Of a stretch of 23,262 bases of DNA, positions 18,101-23,262 are shown piece after piece. A model generated the notes under the pieces. It had not been told where the DNA came from, ran no database searches, and saw only the letters and a list, made by a program, of their open reading frames with translations. Source of the stretch: Priapulus caudatus (Eukaryota > Priapulida > Priapulimorpha > Priapulimorphida > Priapulidae); the NCBI RefSeq assembly GCF_000485595.1, contig NW_014578272.1, forward strand, positions 9,391 through 32,652, read 5' to 3'. The number at the start of each line of letters is the position of its first letter. The stretch's first letter is position 1. The translations under genes and the position numbers were made by a program.

Positions 18101-21100
18101 GAGAGTGACGATGACTCGCGTTCCCCGCTGTCCGACGCTGCGTGCGTCACAAGAATCGCGTGGCCGGCGCCACCTATAAACGGCCGTTGTTCGCCCACGC
18201 AGGGCTGCCGGACGAGGAGGAGGAGGCGGCCGGGGGGGCGCTGCCAAGCACGACTCAGGTGACCTTCGCTACCGAGGAAGGTCGCCTCGTGCCGCAGCTC
18301 AGGGCGCCACGAAACCTCTACTCATTCTCGCGCGAGCTCGGCTCGCAGCAGGCGACACGATGGTGAGTGATGGAGCGCGGTGGGGGAGGCAGCAGGACGC
18401 TGCTAGCGCCCCCTAGATGCATGCACGTGCGTTACTCGGGCCGTAGACTCGTTGCTACTGATAAACGTACATATGCATATATATATGCATGAGAGTAAAT
18501 AAATGAATACATAAATACATATATATATATATATATATATAATATAATAATATATATATATTATATATACTATATATATATATATATATATAGTATATAG
18601 GCAGCTTTAGCGTGTATCGTTATGGTACACTTTGAATATTTCTTAAGTTTTGGGGGTTTTTGGTGTGTTGTACTCTTCCAACACACGTACACCATGATTC
18701 ATTGGCTAGTTCGTGTACTTTCACGTGTTGTGCAGTGTTGAAATGGGTGGTTTTTTCTGTTTTCAATGGTGAATCGATGTCTCCAGCAGTAACAATAAAA
18801 ACAAAGCAAAGAAAACGTTTTATAATAATTGTACAATGGCCTTTTCGATCAATGTGTTTCATTCAAGTTTCAACATTAATTCACAATAATTTATTTTTTT
18901 AATATCAATAATAATAAAATTTATAAATTATTGATTACTCTCTCTCTCTCCTCTCTCTCTCTTCTTTCTCTCTCTCTCTCTCTCTCACCACCTCTCCTCG
19001 GCTATCTCGCTCTCCCTCTCTTGCTCTCTCGCCCCCCCCTCTCTCTCCCACTCTCTCACTCTCTTTCTCTCTTTCTCCTTCTCTTTCCCCCCTCTCTCTC
19101 TCTTTCTCGCTCTCGCAGGCCGACAGAGTGTCAGGTGCTCAAGAATCCCGTCAAGCTGATCGAGTACGTCCCACCCAAGCCTGAGCCCTTCTACGAGCGG
19201 GCGGGCACAGAGATGGCGCCCATCTACAAGCCGCAGGAAGTGGCCCGGCGTCTCGTGTTCGACTACGCGCCGACGACGGCCGGTTTCGTGAGTACACCGC
19301 CAGGGGGCGCCACCTTTGGTATTCATTCCTTCTTCTGTTATAAACAAACATACACAATTCTGTAAGGAATGGTGCTTAAGTTAAAGTGATTACGTCACCG
19401 TAAATAGTAAAAGTTAAAAAAATATTTCCACTTTTCCACAAAATATAAGTAATTCTGTTCACTTTTTTATGGTTAAATAGCTGCATTATTCTTCCTATTT
19501 TACTATATTGTTTGATGTGAACATACACTCGTGACTCATACATAGCCCATAGCAGGCAATTAATGTCAGGAACATAATATCAAATTGTCCAGGTTTTTTG
19601 GATTTTTAACTAGTTGAGTAACAATCTTATCAGGTAAGAATTTGACGATATGTTTAGTCCCGTTAGTTCTTACTTTTAATGTAAAAAAATGGCAACAAAA
19701 ATTTTACAAATTTTACCATAGAAAATTCGTGACATAGTCAATTTAAGCTTTCCTTCTGTAAGCTCACATAAGAAACGATGATTAAGTTTATCGTTCCTTC
19801 TTCTGTTATGAACATGCCGGCTCATGTAAGGAACGTTGCTTAAGTTAGGCATTCTCCATTCTCCCGTTAAAACATACAAGCTCGGGTAAGGAACGATGCT
19901 TTATGTGCGAAAGTTTGGCTTCACTGCTTCAGTTCCTCAAGTCGGCCGTTGGCGGCTCGAAGCATGGCTGCCTGCCCGTTGTCGTGAAGCTGCAGGGACC
20001 CACCGACGCCACCCTCGTATTCGAATCGCGATTCGAGTCGGGAAATCTGGCGACGGCAGAGCAAATGTACGCGCGGGGGGCGTGGGTTGAGGGCTGTATA
20101 GATGCGTGTGTGTGTGCGCGTGTGCGTGTGCGTGTGTGTGCGTGTGCGTGTGCGTGCGCGTGCGCGTGCGCGTGCGTGCGTGTGCGTGTGCGTGTGCGTG
20201 TGTGGCAGATGTATGGAGTGGTGCATAAAAGTAGCAACCTCTATAGAGGAACAGTGTTGATGTAGTGGGACGGAGTTTTGTATCGAGACAGAGTTATGTA
20301 GAGAGACCGAGTTATTATAGAGAGAGAATCACGTAGAGAGAGACAGAGTTATGTAGAGAGACAGAGTTATGGAGAGACAGAATTATGTAGAGAGACAGAG
20401 TTATGTAGAGAGATGGAGTTATGTAGAGAGACAGAATTATGTAGAGAGACAGAATTATTATAGAGGGACAGCGTTATGTATGGGGTCCAAGTTGTGTAGA
20501 GGGGCAGACGTATGTATATAGACAGAGTTACGCAGAAAGGCCGAAAACAAACTCGTACGACGCACATACGTAACTTTTCGCCGCGTGATCGTTGTTCGCA
20601 GATCGGAGTTTGAGTATGAGCTGAAGCTGTCGATGGACATGTACACGAACCGGCACCGGCAGTGGTTCTACTTCCGCGTGACGAACGTACGAGCTGGACC
20701 AGTCTACCGATTCACGATAGCCAACATGGCGAAGGTACGCCTCGCTCGCGACCCCCCTCTTATATAAAAATGAAGTTTATCTCAGTTAGATCCAATATAA
20801 GTTATAAATACTTACACTGACGAAATTTTCGTCCAGTTTCCAAAACAGTTCAGAAACATCAGACCTGAGGAAGTCTATTGGAGAGATGGACGAAATTTTC
20901 GTCAGTGTAAGTATTTATAACTTATATTGGATCTAACTGAGAGAAACACTTTATTTTTATGCGAACCATAGAGATCCGATGAAATTATTCAATCCCCAAT
21001 CTCCTACGTCGCCGTCACGGGAACGTTAATGAATTATCACTTGTCAGTTTTATAATTAACGTTTGCGAATTATAGTCTGCCCGACGCGCGATCCCCCCTC

Positions 21101-22661
21101 TGCCACGTCCCCGCTGGGTGGCGTGATAATTCGTACAATATTAAAAGAGCTTGTAATTGTAAAATGTAATTGTAAAATTGCTTTGAGAAAGCTTCCTGAC
21201 AGGAGGCGAAACGTCAGCGGTACGTTTCAAACTTGCACGGTTGAGTAAAAATTAACTTTGTTATTTATATTATTCTACCAAGCGAATGAACTTATTTAAA
21301 GAAGATTAAAAGAGTTTTGTGCGAGAGTACCCCGCAGCCGCGACTCCCCCCTCCCCCTCCTCTTCCCATGCGCTCGTGCGGGGGAGGAGGAGGGGGAGGG
21401 GAGAGTCGGGGCGGCGAATGAAGCAGTAACCATCCCTCTCCTATGTCACCGCCGGAATATACCGGAGTGATAAATTTATACGAGATTAAAAAAGGTTTTG
21501 TGCGATGGAACGTAGCCGCGACTCCCCCCTCCCTTCCTCCTCCTCCATCGCGCTCGTGCGGAGGAGGAGGAGGGGGCAGGGGAGAGTGAAGCAGTAACCC
21601 CCCGCGTTGCTCATCAATTATTCGCGGTCACGCGATCGCCGGCAACACGGGCAATCGCGCGCCGGGCGCAATCAGCGGGGTTATAAACTGGTAGCGCGGC
21701 GGCATTACACGTAATAACGCCGTCAATAATTCAGCGCGCCTCCTCAAAAATCGCTCGTAAATAATGCGTGCGTCCGACGTTGCCGTGGTAACCTGTTCGG
21801 CCGTGCCGTGGCATCACGTCCGACGTTGCCATGGTAACGCGTCCGGCTGTGCCACGGAGATGCGTCCAGCCGTTGCCACTGTCTGACGCGTCCGACGCCG
21901 CCAACGCGTTGCCGCGGTAACGCATCCTCTCCTCGTCTCGCAGGCAGGGAGCCTGTACGAGGAGGGCATGAAGCCACTGTTCTACTCGGAGCGCGACGCG
22001 GCGAAGGCCAAGATCGGCTGGAGGCGGACGGGCAACGACATCAACTACTACAAGAACAACCTGTTGTGAGTGCCTGCACGCCAGCGCCACTTAGCGAGAG
22101 CACCCATGCGCAGGCGCCCCCTAGCGAGAGCACCTAGCAAATGCGGCGGTTGCGAATCTTCCTGTTGTTACGGTTGTTAGCCTATGTGTGTCAAGCGTGT
22201 GACGTACATGACGAATAGCACGATCGGTGTACGTGGGTTCGTTTATACTAGCACAGAACAGTGTTTTGTGATGATAATTTCTCACCACATCAGCGGCATA
22301 ACATCTCGGCTACGGCGGCCCATCGATCCGAGTTACGAAATAAAGTACCATCGGAACATTTACATTGACCATTGGAATTTTCCCAATCCCCCCTCCCTGC
22401 ACACAACTTTCGACCTCCCCCCACTCACAGTAAATAGACGCAGACATAATTTAGAATTTCTAGCCCATAGAGCTGTGCAGGTTGAATTGAACTTGCGCGC
22501 GCGTGCATCGCGTCTCCATCGCCACGGTAACACCCGTCCTTTTCCGCAGCGGGGAAGACGGAAAGAGCTGCTATTCGCTGAGCTTCACCTTCAAGTTCGA
22601 CCACAACAAAGACACCTGCTACTTCGCCTACTGCTACCCGTACACGTACTCAGACCTGCAG
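15088..22661 (+). CDS. Cytosolic carboxypeptidase, CCP2/CCP3 (AGBL2/3) type, 5' part
   Basis: Metallocarboxypeptidases of this M14 subfamily trim glutamates from tubulin and other proteins and are linked to cilia and centrioles. Nine exons join in phase: 15088-15142, 15949-16012, 16860-16999, 18203-18362, 19119-19287, 19933-20066, 20602-20734, 21944-22065 and 22550-22661. Together they are 1089 bases, 363 residues with no stop. Family landmarks in order: [16 protein letters not shown] near the N terminus; LYSFSRELG and [87 protein letters not shown]. This is the N-terminal region and the beta-sandwich domain that precedes the peptidase. The zinc-binding HxxE segment is expected some 60-70 residues further on and is outside the window, so activity cannot be judged. 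The start codon and any exon before 15088 were not found. Ortholog choice between AGBL2 and AGBL3 is open. Confidence 0.9.
15143..15640. other. Carboxypeptidase intron a-b, nothing recognised
   Basis: AT-rich at first, becoming GC-rich towards the CpG-rich block. The frame at 15163-15351 (hydrophobic, no motif) is unsupported. Confidence 0.4.
15640..16065. promoter_or_regulatory. CpG-rich block around exon b, possible alternative promoter
   Basis: CG dinucleotides are dense here (GCGAGCGAGCAAGCGCGC, CCCGCCCGCGCGCGACGCGT), unlike the AT-rich DNA to the left. No TATA box. Such a block could mark an internal promoter of the carboxypeptidase gene, with ATG at 15840 or 15939 as a start. Other GC-rich patches occur further right in the gene, so GC content alone is weak evidence. 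Confidence 0.35.
15949..16012 (+). CDS. Carboxypeptidase exon b, in CpG-rich block
   Basis: With acceptor TTTTAG at 15948 and donor CG|GTGAGTGA, the frame fits both neighbours. It gives [19 protein letters not shown] and then ESR, with the final arginine codon split to exon c. The pyrimidine tract before this acceptor is poor. The frame is also open to the left with in-frame ATGs at 15840 and 15939, so this may instead be the end of an alternative first exon driven by the surrounding CpG-rich DNA. The donor side is firm; the acceptor is uncertain. Confidence 0.5.
16013..16859. repeat. Carboxypeptidase intron b-c with a 12-bp inverted repeat
   Basis: CCCTGCCTGTGT at 16651-16662 is inverted at 16695-16706 with a 32-base spacer. 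The rest of the intron shows no exon or repeat that I can support. Confidence 0.6.
16860..16999 (+). CDS. Carboxypeptidase exon c, serine-rich linker
   Basis: Acceptor CACCCCCAG, donor GGAG|GTAAGA, 140 bases, completing an arginine codon on entry and leaving in phase 1. It encodes [20 protein letters not shown], then [20 protein letters not shown] and HRQLDG. The sequence is serine- and aspartate-rich and probably disordered. This is the poorly conserved stretch between the N-terminal box and the folded domains, so the call rests on splice signals and phase. Confidence 0.65.
17095..17260. repeat. Short tandem duplication with CTTTATAGAGGTG-type motifs
   Basis: CTTGAGGGAAA occurs at about 17103 and 17179. 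In each case it is followed by a TCC..T.TATAGA.. block (CCATTCCATAGAGACGG; CCTTTATAGACAGGTGTCC; GTTCTATAGAGGTGTC). This looks like part of a dispersed element. No coding signal. Confidence 0.5.
17909..18068. repeat. 21-bp tandem repeat, about 7.6 units
   Basis: The unit is GGTCAAACATGACAGCATAAA. Units alternate GCATAAA and GCGTAAA over several repeats, hinting at a 42-bp higher-order period. The 21-base length is a multiple of three, so the opposite strand shows a periodic pseudo-peptide (VMFDLYA). It lies wholly in the intron before exon d. Confidence 0.93.
18203..18362 (+). CDS. Carboxypeptidase exon d
   Basis: Acceptor CGCCCACGCAG, donor ACGATG|GTGAGT. The exon completes a glycine codon and leaves in phase 2. 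It begins [12 protein letters not shown] (acidic), then [20 protein letters not shown], then [18 protein letters not shown], where the last tryptophan is split with exon e. The (V/L)xx..RxLY..S and TRWP pattern matches the region preceding the conserved ECQV segment of the family. Confidence 0.82.
18475..18600. repeat. (TA)n microsatellite with internal symmetry
   Basis: Several TA runs broken by AATA/ACTA, including TATATACTATATATATA and its near mirror. Intronic, between exons d and e. Confidence 0.92.
18937..19116. repeat. CT-rich polypyrimidine tract running into the exon e acceptor
   Basis: About 180 bases of CT-rich sequence, uninterrupted by AG except at the edges, ends at the CAG acceptor 19116-19118. 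It doubles as an unusually long polypyrimidine tract for splicing. The open frame through it is accidental upstream of 19119. Confidence 0.92.
19119..19287 (+). CDS. Carboxypeptidase exon e
   Basis: Acceptor TTTCTCGCTCTCGCAG at the end of a 180-base pyrimidine tract, donor TTTC|GTGAGT, leaving in phase 0. It encodes (W)[19 protein letters not shown], then [20 protein letters not shown], then [17 protein letters not shown]. PxECQVxK and the PEPFYE segment are well-known landmarks of CCP2/CCP3 proteins. Confidence 0.9.
19321..19905. repeat. Four copies of a ~50-60 bp repeat (TTCCTTCTTCTGTTA..GTAAGGAA)
   Basis: Blocks at about 19321-19381, 19748-19792, 19795-19851 and 19856-19905 share TTCCTTCT(TCTG)TTATGAACAT, CTCATGTAAGGAACG and TGCTTAAGTTA. 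The last three are in tandem. The first lies about 370 bases upstream across unrelated AT-rich sequence. TTCCTT and AAGGAA also pair within each unit. All lie in the intron before exon f, and the last copy ends within 30 bases of it. Confidence 0.65.
19933..20066 (+). CDS. Carboxypeptidase exon f ([12 protein letters not shown])
   Basis: Acceptor CACTGCTTCAG in phase 0, donor CAAAT|GTACGC, leaving in phase 2. It encodes [39 protein letters not shown] and [15 protein letters not shown] is the hallmark start of the CCP N-domain beta sandwich. The tubulin deglutamylase family shares this motif across metazoans. Confidence 0.93.
20099..20204. repeat. GTGTGC/GCGT alternating tract
   Basis: About 105 bases of alternating GT and GC dinucleotides beginning about 30 bases after the exon f donor. 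Open frames on both strands here are repeat artefacts. Confidence 0.93.
20285..20480. repeat. 18-bp tandem repeat, AGAGACAGAGTTATGTAG unit
   Basis: Roughly ten units, clearest at 20365-20460, with GAATTATG, GATGGAGTT and ATTATTATAG variants. The 18-base period yields the peptide-like SVSLHN pattern on the opposite strand, which is not a gene. Confidence 0.9.
20602..20734 (+). CDS. Carboxypeptidase exon g (N-domain core)
   Basis: Acceptor GTTGTTCGCAG, donor GCGAAG|GTACGC. The codon split with exon f becomes ATA (isoleucine). It encodes [37 protein letters not shown] and TIANMAK, the conserved strand-rich centre of the CCP N-domain. Confidence 0.95.
20781..20941. mobile_element. Inverted-repeat element, two exact 55-base arms
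   Basis: 20781-20835 (CTCAGTTAGATCCAATATAA ... GAAATTTTCGTCCA) is perfectly complementary to 20887-20941, around a 51-base spacer. Similarity continues outward imperfectly (TATAAAAATGAAGTTT against AACACTTTATTTTTAT) to about 20765 and 20960. The exact arms point to a recent event or gene conversion. The spacer and right arm contain ACCTGAGGAAG and GGACGAAATTTTCG. No transposase frame is present. Confidence 0.88.
21130..21260. repeat. Dispersed element end with CCTGACAGGAGGCGAAACGT
   Basis: The block CTTCCTGACAGGAGGCGAAA, CGTCAGC, GTACGTTTCAAACTTG and GGTTGAGTAAAAATTAAC ends with the segment shared with 7301-7340. The CTGA...GAAAC order recalls the hammerhead ribozyme core found in some retroelements, but the CTGANGA box is not matched. 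Confidence 0.5.
21300..21600. repeat. Two tandem ~180-bp units, each with a GC-rich purine/pyrimidine hairpin
   Basis: GATTAAAAGAGTTTTGTGCGA (near 21303) and GATTAAAAAAGGTTTTGTGCG (near 21484) open two units that continue with GCCGCGACTCCCCCCTCCC and GCGCTCGTGCGG, then GGAGGAGGAGGGGG. They end GAAGCAGTAACC. The C-rich and G-rich halves pair across GCGCTCGTGC, giving a very stable stem in each unit. A more decayed third relative may lie at 20989-21150. Confidence 0.8.
21768..21925. repeat. GC-rich minisatellite carrying GTTGCCATGGTAAC motifs
   Basis: Units start GCGTCC(G/A)(A/G)C and contain GTTGCC-TGGTAAC. The first two are 46 bases apart (motifs at 21779 and 21825). Later units are shortened and changed (21873 region, 21908). 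The array ends about 20 bases before the exon h acceptor. Confidence 0.7.
21779..21921. promoter_or_regulatory. Three X-box-like RFX sites
   Basis: GTTGCCGTGGTAAC (21779-21792), GTTGCCATGGTAAC (21825-21838) and GTTGCCGCGGTAAC (21908-21921). The middle one is an exact palindrome and fits the known RFX X-box consensus. A partial match, ATCGCCACGGTAAC, is at 22518-22531. RFX factors drive many ciliary genes, and the host gene is of a tubulin-modifying family. Intronic position and tandem repetition leave function unproven. Confidence 0.35.
21944..22065 (+). CDS. Carboxypeptidase exon h
   Basis: Acceptor CTCGTCTCGCAG at 21943, donor CTGTT|GTGAGT. Phase 0 in, phase 2 out. It encodes [20 protein letters not shown], then [20 protein letters not shown]. 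The MKPLxYSxxDA and IGWxRxGxxIxYYKNN patterns are standard in the family. The next AG (21947) would break the frame, so 21944 is the start. Confidence 0.93.
22085..22138. repeat. Short direct repeat GCGCC..TAGCGAGAGCACC
   Basis: GCGCCACTTAGCGAGAGCACC and GCGCCCCCTAGCGAGAGCACC stand about 30 bases apart, just after the exon h donor. Confidence 0.7.
22550..22661 (+). CDS. Carboxypeptidase exon i, last in window
   Basis: Acceptor TTTTCCGCAG, donor CTGCAG|GTGAGG, leaving in phase 0. It encodes [20 protein letters not shown] and [17 protein letters not shown]. The [18 protein letters not shown] block marks the junction of the N-domain with the M14 catalytic domain. The next exon should start with the YL-type helix leading to the zinc site; no such exon is visible before 23262. 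Confidence 0.94.
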
Positions 22662-23220
22662 GTGAGGGCGTGCCGCCATGTTGCCACTCGTTACCCCCGT
22701 CCCGGCCCCGCCACCGCGAATCGCTCCTCCTCCCTATCTCTCTCTCTCTCTCTCAGATGTCTTAATATATATTACTTAGATTGAACGACTATTAATTGCA
22801 CCAAATAAATGCAATACTTATGCGTCGCGAGGAGCTCCGCGAACATCGTTTGTCTGTCACTATATTCTAAGTAATGAACGAATATTGAATTCAATACTCA
22901 ATAATTACTTCGTCGCCGGGCGCTGCCGCTACCCGTTCTCACGCTCGTTCCGATGCTGACCCGGACGCGGTCATCGGTCGGCACTACCCGCTGCTCCCCT
23001 GTCCGCAGTGACCGTCAACCGCAACTACCAAGGACGCTGCTGCAAAGGACTCCTTCCCGCCCATGCTGAACATCCGCGAGGATGTCGAGGAGGTAGTGTG
23101 CACTGCGGAGGTGGCCGACGCGCTGCCGCCCGGGTGGGCTGCGAGGGGTTGGGGCTGCTGCGTGGAGAGGTTAGACTTCAGGGTTAACAATATACACGGA
23201 GTCGATGAAGGTCGCTGTCC
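22662..23220 (+). other. Start of the carboxypeptidase intron after exon i
   Basis: Contains a short CT run (22736-22756) and small inverted motifs (ATTACTTAGA near 22769, TCTAAGTAAT near 22866). The CG-rich part at 22911-23160 has open frames on both strands, but none encodes the expected start of the M14 domain. I see no exon that can be supported. Confidence 0.5.
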
Positions 23221-23262
23221 TCTTCAAGACCCTCCGAAATTCGCTCTCCGTAGGCTCAAATC
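23221..23262. repeat. Second copy of the 7050-7084 repeat, cut by the window end
   Basis: TCTTCAAGACCCTCCGAAAT, then TCGCTCTCCGTAGGCTCAAA, matches TTCAAACCTCCGAAATCGCT, then CCCGTGAGGCTCAAA at 7050. The element continues to the right of the window. Confidence 0.65.

Noticed and set aside
17732-18247. 171-codon - strand frame with repeating CLTFMLS pattern, and a second with VMFDLYA
   Set aside because: Product of the 21-bp tandem repeat in an intron; the + strand carries exon d at its end.
22984-23190. 68-codon - strand frame, or a following carboxypeptidase exon near 23009
   Set aside because: Neither frame encodes the expected start of the M14 domain; a CAG at 23008 is not enough.

Overview
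The window is eukaryotic, from a bilaterian invertebrate, probably marine. Coding sequence is cut into short exons by GT-AG introns. Intergenic and intronic DNA is full of microsatellites, short terminal-inverted-repeat elements and an old LINE tail. TTAGGG-like tracts occur inside some repeats. The species cannot be named from the sequence. Almost all long open frames are shadows of low-complexity DNA; the real genes were found from splice sites, reading-phase continuity and family motifs.

Three genes are supported. (1) 4530-9447, + strand: the last three coding exons of an unrecognised protein with a charged, helical, probably coiled-coil tail, followed by a poly(A) signal at 9739. (2) 12943-10720, - strand: a complete ribosomal protein L39 (eL39) gene. 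Three exons encode exactly 51 residues, and the first coding exon carries only the ATG. (3) 15088 to beyond 22661, + strand: the 5' half of a cytosolic carboxypeptidase of the CCP2/CCP3 (AGBL2/AGBL3) type. Nine exons join in phase into 363 residues and cover the N-terminal region up to the edge of the M14 peptidase domain. The catalytic part lies beyond the right end. Genes 1 and 2 are tail to tail; genes 2 and 3 diverge.

Region by region: 1-4340 is repeat-rich intergenic or intronic DNA. It holds GA/GT microsatellites, a 280-bp hAT-like MITE with a 5-bp target duplication, three long palindromes, one copy of a MITE family with telomere-like core, and a frameshifted LINE 3' end. 4530-9800 is gene 1, whose introns carry a repeat with nuclear-receptor-like direct repeats and a 480-bp purine tract. 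9800-12950 is the eL39 gene, with another copy of the MITE in intron 2. 13300-14060 is a nested palindrome/MITE cluster with three identical 8-mers at its junctions. 15088-23262 is the carboxypeptidase gene. Its introns hold 18- and 21-bp tandem repeats, a 55-bp inverted repeat, a GC-rich tandem hairpin unit, and a minisatellite whose motif is a textbook RFX X-box.

The most interesting points are the X-box minisatellite inside a gene of a family linked to cilia and tubulin modification, the one-codon first coding exon of eL39, and the linked 8-mer MITE cluster. I saw no prokaryotic, viral or defence-type system.
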